A stretch of 5,173 nucleotides of DNA from Pseudonocardiales bacterium (lineage in GTDB: Bacteria; Actinomycetota; Actinomycetes; Mycobacteriales; Jatrophihabitantaceae), in NCBI GenBank assembly GCA_025465405.1, contig JAODNL010000651.1, positions 1 through 5,173 on the forward strand, given 5' to 3'. How positions within the stretch are numbered: the stretch's first letter is position 1; each line of letters opens with the position of its first letter. Below the pieces are notes generated by a model, which ran no database searches, was not told the origin of the DNA, and saw only the letters and a program-made list of their open reading frames with translations. Of the stretch, positions 1 to 4,750 are shown piece by piece. The position numbers and the translations under genes are program-made.

Positions 1-16
1 CGGCGGCGTTCCCGGC

Positions 17-310
17 TCACGCGGCGGTGTGACCGGCCGTCTGAAGGTGACCGGCCGTCTGAAGGTGATCGGCCGTCTGAAGGTGACCGGCCGTCTGAAG
101 GTGACCGGCCGTCTGAAGGTGACCGGCCGTCTGAAGCTGGTCCAGGTAGCGCTGTATCGCACGGTGCAGCGAGTCCGATGCCGCAGCGGTCCATGCGTCG
201 ACGCCGGACGCACGAGCATCGTGCAACGCGACTTCGGCCTGGTACAGATCCTGCGCCGCGAGGGACAGCAGCACTGCGTGGCGGATCGCGGGAGTCTGGA
301 ACGGGGCCAT
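17..310 (-). CDS. Small protein of unknown function with C-terminal LQTAGH repeats
   Basis: The 97-residue product is not a family I can name. Residues 1-58 are Ala- and Leu-rich and look helical and soluble, with no signal peptide or membrane segment. Residues 59-94 are six copies of the hexapeptide LQTAGH (the fourth reads LQTADH), followed by a short TAA tail. The repeats come from an 18-bp tandem array, so copy-number change would lengthen or shorten the tail without shifting frame. The ATG is well supported by a strong GGAGGTGA (317-324 on the plus strand) six bases upstream, which makes this a real gene despite its low-complexity end. It is transcribed divergently from the methyltransferase. 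The stop lies inside GTGA, so a following gene could overlap it and leave the window. Function is unknown; existence is likely. Confidence 0.68.
   Translation of the reverse strand: MAPFQTPAIRHAVLLSLAAQDLYQAEVALHDARASGVDAWTAAASDSLHRAIQRYLDQLQTAGHLQTAGHLQTAGHLQTADHLQTAGHLQTAGHTAA
31..138. repeat. 18-bp tandem repeat (minisatellite), six copies, coding
   Basis: Six head-to-tail copies of GACCGGCCGTCTGAAGGT start at 31, 49, 67, 85, 103 and 121. Copy 3 has one change (GATCGG, base 69) and copy 6 one change (GAAGCT, base 137); the other four are identical. The near-absence of divergence implies recent expansion or homogenisation, typical of slippage-prone variable-number repeats. The unit is a multiple of three, and no frame of it has a stop on either strand, which explains the long spurious plus-strand reading frame across it. 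On the minus strand it encodes LQTAGH. Confidence 0.97.
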
Positions 311-316
311 CCCGGC

Positions 317-324
317 TCACCTCC
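317..324 (-). promoter_or_regulatory. Strong ribosome binding site of the repeat-containing small gene
   Basis: Read on the minus strand this is GGAGGTGA, a near-perfect anti-16S match six bases before the ATG at 310. It fixes the start codon and is the strongest such site in the window. Confidence 0.8.
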
Positions 325-375
325 GTGCCGCGCTCGACCCGGTGAGAGCGTGGCGAGAGCGCCTCTTGTCATCCC

Positions 376-426
376 TGATCAACAGACCAACTCGGTCGCA
401 TGTCGGCCGGATAGGTCTCTTGATCA
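376..426. promoter_or_regulatory. 13-bp inverted repeat in divergent intergenic region, possible operator
   Basis: The left arm TGATCAACAGACC (376-388) and right arm GGTCTCTTGATCA (414-426) are complementary at 12 of 13 positions, separated by 25 bases. Each arm contains the palindrome TGATCA. The element sits between the divergent small gene (start 310) and methyltransferase (start 525), so it could be a pair of half-sites or two operators for a dimeric regulator of one or both genes. The 25-base loop and absence of a T-run argue against a terminator. The rest of the 311-524 gap shows only the ribosome site, a possible -10 box next to the methyltransferase start, and no further gene. The binding partner is unknown. 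Confidence 0.5.
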
Positions 427-512
427 AGCAGGTCGGGAACGCGACAGCTGGATCTGTGCATACCTCGGGACGGGCGAGCACGGTCGCAGCGAGATAGCAG
501 CTCGGCGTACGC

Positions 513-524
513 AATACTTCGCCG
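513..524 (+). promoter_or_regulatory. Putative -10 box for a leaderless methyltransferase transcript
   Basis: AATACT (513-518) matches TATAAT at four of six positions and lies six bases before the ATG at 525, so transcription would begin at or next to the start codon. There is no Shine-Dalgarno sequence upstream of this ATG, which fits leaderless translation, common in actinobacteria. No convincing -35 box is visible. Confidence 0.3.
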
Positions 525-1325
525 ATGAGCGCGGATACCAGCTGGGTCGAGAGCATGCCGGAGATCTACGACCGGTGTCTCGGACCGGCGCTCTTCGGGC
601 CGTATGCGGCTCACCTGGCGGCTATGGCTGCAGAGCTGGCACCGCGGCGCGTACTGGAACTGGCCGCCGGAACCGGTATCGCCACGGCGGAGTTGGTCCG
701 GGCCTTGCCCGAGGCAGCCATCACCGCCACCGACCTCAATCCCGCGATGGTGGCGTGGGGATCGGATCGGGTCAGCGGCGCGACGTGGCGGCAGGCCGAT
801 GCGCAAGATCTCGACGACTTCCCGGCCCACTCGTTCGACCTGGTCGTATGCCAGTTCGGGGTCATGTTCTTTCCGGACAAGGCCGCGGCCTTCGCCGAGA
901 CGGCGCGGGTCCTGGCCCCGGGCGCGACCATGCTGTTCACCGTGTGGGACGCGGTGCACCTGTCCCCGTTCCCGGCCGCCTTGGTCGAGAGCCTGGCGAC
1001 CGTCCTGCCCGAGGACCCCCCGAGCTTCATCGTTCGGATACCGCACGGCTACGCCGATCCGGGGCAGATCGCGAAGGACCTCGAGGCCGGCGGGCTCCGA
1101 TCGGCGAGCATCGAGCCGCTGGTGCTGCGCGGAGCGGCCCCGTCGGCCCGCGTCGTGGCCGAAGGCTTCTGCCTGGGATCACCGCTTCGCTTTGCTCTGC
1201 AGGAACGCGGGTCATTGGATCACCTGACAGCTGCGCTGTCGGATGAGATGACGGCGAGACTGGGCGACGGACCGATCGAGGGCGACCTGGCGGGTTACGT
1301 GGTATCCGCTCACACGCCGTCCTAG
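525..1325 (+). CDS. Class I SAM-dependent methyltransferase
   Basis: The 266-residue protein has a Rossmann-type methyltransferase fold. Motif I is VLELAAGTG (residues 43-51), the SAM-binding glycine loop. The acidic residue ending strand 2 is in TATDLNP (Asp70), ADAQDLDDF (91-99) fits the adenine-contact region, and FDLVVCQFGVMFFPD (104-118) is the strand-4/motif IV segment. The order and length match small UbiE/Methyltransf_11/25-like enzymes that methylate small molecules; the substrate cannot be read from the sequence. There is no signal peptide, so it should act in the cytoplasm. The ATG at 525 gives the usual family N-terminus ahead of MPEIYDR; the in-frame ATG at 555 is the alternative. 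It stands alone, 163 bases before the next gene, so it is probably monocistronic. Enzyme class is secure, pathway unknown. Confidence 0.93.
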   Translation: MSADTSWVESMPEIYDRCLGPALFGPYAAHLAAMAAELAPRRVLELAAGTGIATAELVRALPEAAITATDLNPAMVAWGSDRVSGATWRQADAQDLDDFPAHSFDLVVCQFGVMFFPDKAAAFAETARVLAPGATMLFTVWDAVHLSPFPAALVESLATVLPEDPPSFIVRIPHGYADPGQIAKDLEAGGLRSASIEPLVLRGAAPSARVVAEGFCLGSPLRFALQERGSLDHLTAALSDEMTARLGDGPIEGDLAGYVVSAHTPS

Positions 1326-1350
1326 AAGCACACATGGAGCGCCAGGATCG

Positions 1351-1380
1351 TTGACAGCGTCGCTCGACTGGGACTATCAC
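1351..1380 (+). promoter_or_regulatory. Candidate sigma-70-type promoter of the DUF4331 operon
   Basis: TTGACA (1351-1356) is a perfect -35 hexamer, followed after 18 bases by TATCAC (1375-1380), which matches TATAAT at four positions. It lies in the 163-base gap after the methyltransferase and would give a leader of about 100 bases before the ATG at 1489. It is the only consensus-like promoter seen ahead of the three-gene cluster. Confidence 0.5.
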
Positions 1381-1392
1381 CGTCACGAGCAC

Positions 1393-1413
1393 CGCGCGGT
1401 GGCCGGCCGCGCG
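1393..1413. other. GC-rich hairpin in the leader of the DUF4331 operon
   Basis: CGCGCGG (1393-1399) and CCGCGCG (1407-1413) are perfectly complementary around a 7-base loop. It lies downstream of the candidate promoter, so it would fold in the 5' leader. It has no following T-run. It could be a weak terminator for the upstream methyltransferase, an mRNA-stabilising leader hairpin, or chance in GC-rich DNA. Confidence 0.3.
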
Positions 1414-1488
1414 CCTCAGGGCGATGCACGAGCGTGGTGACGTGTAGGTCCGCCGCGGTTGCACCGTCCGTCGAACGGAGAGGGCGCC

Positions 1489-1734
1489 ATGTCTGAACCG
1501 ACCCGCCGCGGGTTTCTGACAATTGCCGGAGCAGGTGCGGCGGCGGCCGGGCTTGCTGGTGTCGCTCCCGCCGCCACGGCCGCGCCGGTGCGTGCGCCCG
1601 CCGGCGCATCCGGGCCGCTCGTCGCATACGTGACCGACATGCAGCGGGGTGAGCTGACCCTGATGGTGGGCGAACGTGAGGTCGTCGTGCACGACCGCGA
1701 CCTCACGGGCCGCCTCGCCCGCGCCGCCCACTGA
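1489..1734 (+). CDS. Small Tat-signal protein, first gene of DUF4331 operon
   Basis: This 81-residue protein opens with a clear twin-arginine signal: TRRGFLTIAG (about residues 5-14) followed by an Ala/Gly-rich hydrophobic stretch to about residue 30, then an Ala-rich region with plausible signal-peptidase sites near ATAAP. The remaining roughly 45 residues (LVAYVTDMQRGELTLMVGER...) look like a short beta-strand domain ending DRDLTGRLARAAH. No cofactor-binding motif is present, so the protein is a small exported accessory protein rather than an enzyme. The start at 1489 was chosen over the upstream in-frame ATG at 1459 because GGAGAGGG (1477-1484) lies just before it and it places the RR motif correctly at the N-terminus. 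The DUF4331 gene follows after 63 bases. A role as export or folding partner for that protein is inference. Confidence 0.82.
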   Translation: MSEPTRRGFLTIAGAGAAAAGLAGVAPAATAAPVRAPAGASGPLVAYVTDMQRGELTLMVGEREVVVHDRDLTGRLARAAH

Positions 1735-1797
1735 TCCGCCACTCGGTCAGGCGGCACCGCGTGACCTGGCCACCGTCTGCTCTGGGAGAGGCACACC

Positions 1798-3198
1798 ATG
1801 TCCTCGCACCGCGAAGCACCTGAGATATCGAAGGATCCGGTAGCCGACAACACCGACGTGTATGCGTTCCGAAGCCCCGACCGCCCCGACTCCGTCACGA
1901 TCATCGCGAACTTCATTCCACTGCAACAGGCTGACGGCGGTCCCAACTTCTACGAGTTCGGCGACGACGTCCTCTACGAGATCCACGTTGTGAACCGCTC
2001 CGATCGCCGCTCCGGGGTCAGCTACCAGTTCCGGTTCACGACCGAGATCACGAACCCGGATACGTTCCTCTACAACACCGGGCCGATCGAGTCGATCGAC
2101 GACCACACGCACTGGACCCGGCCGCAGTTCTATTCGGTGCGCCGGGTCCAACACGGCGACGACGAGGACGACGACCGGGCCGGCGAGGTGCTGGCCACCC
2201 GGTTGGCGTGCCCGCCGGTGAACGTCGGCGAACGGAGCACGCCGACGTACGCGGACACGTTCACCGACGCAGCCGTGCACGCCTTGCCGCACGGGCGCAT
2301 GGTGTTCGCGGGTCAGCGAGCCGAGGGTTTCCATGTCGATCTCGGCAGTATCTTCGACCTGGGCACGCTTCGTCCGTTCCAGCATCTGCATCTGATCTCG
2401 TCGGCCGACGCGGTTGGCGTGAACGGCGCCAAGTCGCTCAACGTGCACAGCATCGCGCTCCAGGTTCCGATCACCGACGTCACCCGTGACGGCCGCATGC
2501 CGACCGACGTCAACTCGTCGCGCTCGGTGATCGGCGTCTACGCCTCAGCCAGCCGGCGTCGCTCGAAGATCCGCCACCGCGATCGTGAGGATCTCGATTC
2601 CGGGCCGTTCGTCCAGGTGTCGCGGCTGGGGAATCCGCTGTTCAACGAAGTTATCGTGCCCATGAGTGACAAGGACCGGTGGAACGCGTTGCCACCCACG
2701 GCGGACGACGAGTTCGTGAAGTACGTCGCCCACCCCGAGCTGGCCGCGCTGCTGCCGGTGCTCTATCCCGGCGTGTTCCCGAACCTGGCGGCCTATAGCA
2801 AGCCACGCCTGGACCTGATCGCGATCCTGCTCACCGGCATACCCGCCGGCGCCATAGCCGGATTCCAGAATTTCACCGGCACCAAGCCCGCGGACCTGCT
2901 GCGACTCAACGTGACGATCCCGCCGACCGCGTCGCCGAGCAAATTCGGCCTCCTCGACGAGGACCTCGCCGGATTCCCCAACGGCCGCCGGGTGATCGAC
3001 GATGTCGTCGCGATAGAACTCCGGGCCGTGGCAGGCGCGGTCCTGCCGCACGTCGATCCCACCTTCACCGCCGACGCCGCGGCCGCGCTGCTCAGCGACG
3101 GAACCGTGGACGACAACCAGCCCTTCCTCGACCACTTCCCCTACCTCGGCACTCCCAACAGCGGCTCGCGAGTCCGCCCGGGAATACCAGCTGTATGA
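1798..3198 (+). CDS. DUF4331 family protein
   Basis: The 466-residue product matches the DUF4331 family across its length. It has the N-terminal SSHREAP (2-8), KDPVADNTDVYAF (12-24), GPNFYEFGDDVLYEI (48-62), a central block around TPTYADTFTDAAVH (148-161), VSRLGNPLFNEVIVP (274-288), and the C-terminal FPNGRRVIDDVVAIELR (393-409). The biochemical role of the family is not established. Many relatives have a signal peptide ending just before SHREAP; here the protein starts at that point, so it has no visible export signal. A strongly acidic patch lies at 120-130 (GDDEDDDRAGE). The ATG is supported by GGGAGAG (1784-1790). It follows the small Tat protein and overlaps the next gene by four bases (ATGA), so the three are probably co-transcribed and the last pair translationally coupled. 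Confidence 0.92.
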   Translation: MSSHREAPEISKDPVADNTDVYAFRSPDRPDSVTIIANFIPLQQADGGPNFYEFGDDVLYEIHVVNRSDRRSGVSYQFRFTTEITNPDTFLYNTGPIESIDDHTHWTRPQFYSVRRVQHGDDEDDDRAGEVLATRLACPPVNVGERSTPTYADTFTDAAVHALPHGRMVFAGQRAEGFHVDLGSIFDLGTLRPFQHLHLISSADAVGVNGAKSLNVHSIALQVPITDVTRDGRMPTDVNSSRSVIGVYASASRRRSKIRHRDREDLDSGPFVQVSRLGNPLFNEVIVPMSDKDRWNALPPTADDEFVKYVAHPELAALLPVLYPGVFPNLAAYSKPRLDLIAILLTGIPAGAIAGFQNFTGTKPADLLRLNVTIPPTASPSKFGLLDEDLAGFPNGRRVIDDVVAIELRAVAGAVLPHVDPTFTADAAAALLSDGTVDDNQPFLDHFPYLGTPNSGSRVRPGIPAV

Positions 3199-3518
3199 GC
3201 GAGGCCGCCAACGCCCACGCCGGCCAGGGTCCGGTGCTGCTCGACATCGGGGGCGACGTCGGCGCGCTCGTCGTCACGGCCCGTCCGGCCATGGTCGGGC
3301 GGGAGATCGAGATCCGACCGGTCGACCGTCCGGCGCCAGATCATCTCGCCCACGTCGCCGTCGTGGCGCGGCCGACTCCGCACGGGCTCCGGCACACCGC
3401 GGTCTTCGCAGAGCTCGACGAAGGCGATTACGAACTCTATGACCGAGCCGACGGGGCGCTCGCGGTGCGCGTCACTGTCCGCGGCGGACACGTCTGCCAG
3501 GCGCAGTGGCCCGCGTAG
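3195..3518 (+). CDS. Conserved small protein coupled to DUF4331 gene
   Basis: This 107-residue protein of unknown function begins on the ATGA shared with the end of the DUF4331 gene, a hallmark of translational coupling and usually of related function. GGGAA (3180-3184) is a weak ribosome site for it. The visible features are PVLLDIGGDVGALVV (13-27), EIEIRPV (37-43), HVAVVARP (53-60), and HTAVFAELDEGDYELY (67-82). These alternate short beta strands and turns, and the GDYELY turn resembles the end of Ig-like or carboxypeptidase-regulatory-like beta sandwiches; that structural reading is inference. There is no signal peptide or membrane segment, and a single Cys lies near the C-terminus (101). 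I recall similar short actinobacterial proteins with the LDIGGDxGALVV motif annotated only as hypothetical. It is the last gene of the operon. Confidence 0.83.
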   Translation: MSEAANAHAGQGPVLLDIGGDVGALVVTARPAMVGREIEIRPVDRPAPDHLAHVAVVARPTPHGLRHTAVFAELDEGDYELYDRADGALAVRVTVRGGHVCQAQWPA

Positions 3519-3575
3519 CGGTCCCGTCGGGATCCACTGGGGTGACCGCGGATCCGTCCGTGCGACGATCCGGCC

Positions 3576-3854
3576 ATGACGTGGACAGCGCCCACCCCTG
3601 ATCCGGTAGACGGCCCGCTCACCGGCGACGATCGGCCCATCCTGGAGGGAGAAGCGGACTTCGCCCGGCTGCTGGACGAGTGGCGCCGAGCCGATAAGGC
3701 TGTCGCCGGCATCGGGTTCGAGGACACCTTCGACCTCCACGGCCAAAGGTTCTCGCTGCGCATGAGCTACGTCCACCTGATCGGCGAGTACTCGCGTCAC
3801 AACGGTCACGCCGACCTGCTCCGCGAGAGCATCGACGGAGTTACCGGCCGATAG
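3576..3854 (+). pseudogene. Internally deleted DinB/DUF664-like protein
   Basis: The 92-residue reading frame has both ends of a DUF664 (DinB-like, YfiT/mycothiol-transferase fold) protein but not the middle. MTWTAPTPDPVDGPL (1-15) and DDRPILEG (18-25) are the usual N-terminus. EADFARLLDEWRRAD (26-40) onward is the usual C-terminal half, ending in the family signature HLIGEYSRHNGHADLLRESIDG (67-88). As I recall the family, full-length members are about 160-180 residues, so about 70-80 are absent at residue 25/26 (near 3650). The missing part would carry the four-helix bundle's first helices and the RHLxxVE-type histidine ligand; His67, His75 and His78 remain. The frame is intact, so it is an in-frame deletion rather than a frameshift. 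There is no Shine-Dalgarno; GACGAT at 3564-3569 could drive leaderless expression. It might still be translated, but normal metal-site function is doubtful. Confidence 0.7.
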
Positions 3855-3859
3855 CCGGT
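3843..3859. terminator. Possible hairpin terminator between convergent genes
   Basis: ACCGGC (3843-3848) and GCCGGT (3854-3859) form a perfect 6-bp all-strong stem with a 5-base loop, overlapping the stop codon of the DinB-like gene. It lies just before the 21-base gap to the end of the convergent SDR gene. No T-run follows on either strand, so it is at most an actinobacterial U-less terminator. Confidence 0.3.
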
Positions 3860-3875
3860 CCAGTCCACCGCGATC

Positions 3876-4646
3876 TCACTGACCGATGACGGCCACGCCC
3901 ACGCGTCCGCCGTCGACATCGATCACGGTGCCGTGGACGAAGGTGGCTTCGTCGCTGGCGAGGTAGACGGCGGCGTGCGCGATCGCACCGGGCGGGCCAC
4001 TCTGACCCGCCGGCGTGCCACGCATCATCGTCTCGGCCAGATCCGCGACGGACGTCTCCGCCGCCGGCTCGCGGACGACGCCCGGCGAGATCGCGTTCAC
4101 GCGAACACCGGCCGGGCCGAACTCCGCAGCCCAGGCCCTGGTCAACGTCTCCATCGCGCCCTTGGTCGAACTGTAGAGCGCCCCGACCGGGATGCCGAGC
4201 CGCGCGATCCACGAGCCGAGGTTGATGATCGACCCATCGCCGCGCTCGGCCATCGACGGGGCGATCGCCGCAGTGAGGAAGAACGGCGCCTTGACGTTCA
4301 CCGCGTACACCTCGTCGAAACTCGCCTCGTCGGTGGCTGCGGTGCTTGCGCCGGGGTAGATGCCGGCATTGTTGACGAGCACATCGATCCGGCCGCCGAG
4401 AACGCGGTTCGCCTCCGTAGCCAGATCGCGAGAGGCCTGCGCGGACCCGTCGAGTGACGCGGCGACGAACTCTGCTTGCCCGCCGGTCGCGCGAATCTCG
4501 GCGACGACCTCGGCCCCGCGCTCCCGGCTTCGACCGGACACGACGACATGCGCGCCCTCGCCGGCGAACGAGATCGCGATCGCGCGGCCGATGTTGCTGG
4601 TGGCGCCGGTGACCAGCGCTGTCTTTCCGTCGAGTCGGGTACCCAT
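3876..4646 (-). CDS. Short-chain dehydrogenase/reductase (SDR), TetR-controlled
   Basis: This 256-residue classical SDR is an NAD(P)H-dependent oxidoreductase acting on an unidentified carbonyl or alcohol. The nucleotide-binding loop is TGATSNIG (13-20), with Asn where the TGxxxGxG pattern has its middle glycine. NNAG is at 92-95. The catalytic tetrad is Asn117 (VNVKAPF), Ser145 (NLGSW), Tyr158 and Lys162 (YSSTK), with correct spacing. VNAISPGVV (183-191) and the C-terminal DVDGG (243-247) are typical. The basic GRSRERG after strand 2 (38-44) favours NADP(H), an inference. The start at 4646 was preferred to the ATG at 4652 because GAGAGG (4654-4659) is seven bases before it but abuts the other. 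It is divergent from a TetR gene with two palindromes between, so repression by that regulator and induction by a ligand related to the enzyme's substrate is likely. Confidence 0.93.
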   Translation of the reverse strand: MGTRLDGKTALVTGATSNIGRAIAISFAGEGAHVVVSGRSRERGAEVVAEIRATGGQAEFVAASLDGSAQASRDLATEANRVLGGRIDVLVNNAGIYPGASTAATDEASFDEVYAVNVKAPFFLTAAIAPSMAERGDGSIINLGSWIARLGIPVGALYSSTKGAMETLTRAWAAEFGPAGVRVNAISPGVVREPAAETSVADLAETMMRGTPAGQSGPPGAIAHAAVYLASDEATFVHGTVIDVDGGRVGVAVIGQ

Positions 4647-4681
4647 CCGCATTCCTCTCGGCAGCTGAGTGCGGACCCGAG

Positions 4682-4699
4682 ATGGACCACACGGTCCAT
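4682..4699. promoter_or_regulatory. Operator 1: perfect palindrome ahead of the SDR gene
   Basis: ATGGACC (4682-4688) and GGTCCAT (4693-4699) are perfect 7-bp inverted arms around ACAC. It lies just downstream of -10-like sequences for the SDR gene on the minus strand (TAGCAT at 4706-4701 or CATAAT at 4703-4698), so bound protein would cover the likely SDR transcription start. Size and symmetry fit a TetR dimer site. Confidence 0.75.
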
Positions 4700-4714
4700 T
4701 ATGCTAGCAGGCAA

Positions 4715-4732
4715 TTGGACTGTGCGGTCCAT
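4715..4732. promoter_or_regulatory. Operator 2: second copy of the palindrome near the TetR gene
   Basis: TTGGACTGTGCGGTCCAT is an imperfect palindrome (5 of 7 arm pairs). Read on the minus strand it matches operator 1 at 15 of 18 positions, including the CAC core. Its centre is 33 bp (about three helical turns) from operator 1, placing both on the same face of the DNA. It overlaps the possible -35 of the TetR gene, fitting autoregulation. Confidence 0.72.
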
Positions 4733-4744
4733 GCCGGTTACCGT
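4715..4744 (+). promoter_or_regulatory. Candidate promoter of the TetR gene, leaderless
   Basis: TTGGAC (4715-4720) resembles a -35 hexamer, and TACCGT (4739-4744) fits the actinobacterial TANNNT -10 pattern with an 18-base spacer. Transcription would then start at or next to the ATG at 4751. No Shine-Dalgarno is present there, which agrees with a leaderless message. Operator 2 covers the -35. Confidence 0.4.
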
Positions 4745-4750
4745 CAGTGC

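Noticed and set aside
31..138. CRISPR array
   Set aside because: The 18-bp units abut directly with no spacers.
29..1246. A 405-codon plus-strand open frame across the repeat array and most of the methyltransferase
   Set aside because: It arises because the 18-bp repeat has no stops and GC-rich DNA leaves frames open. Its sequence is Arg/Gly-rich with no domain, and it overlaps a clear methyltransferase in another frame.
1027..1731. Minus-strand frame across the methyltransferase end and the Tat gene
   Set aside because: Arg/Pro-rich, no recognisable domain, no ribosome site; it crosses the promoter region of the opposite-strand operon.
1735..1797. Short inverted repeats (GGTCA/TGACC, CCGCC/GGCGG) between the Tat and DUF4331 genes
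   Set aside because: Five-base arms are expected by chance at this base composition, and no T-run follows.
1747..2448. Long minus-strand frame opposite the DUF4331 gene
   Set aside because: Low-complexity Val/Arg-rich translation, no ribosome site, and antisense to a well-conserved family.
3530..3556. Repeated GGATCC palindromes between the operon end and the DinB-like gene
   Set aside because: Only a six-base match with unequal flanks. The 57-base gap shows no stable stem with a T-run, so it was not called a terminator or operator.
3841..4692. 283-codon minus-strand frame overlapping the SDR gene
   Set aside because: Arg-rich translation in the wrong frame of a gene with full SDR motifs.
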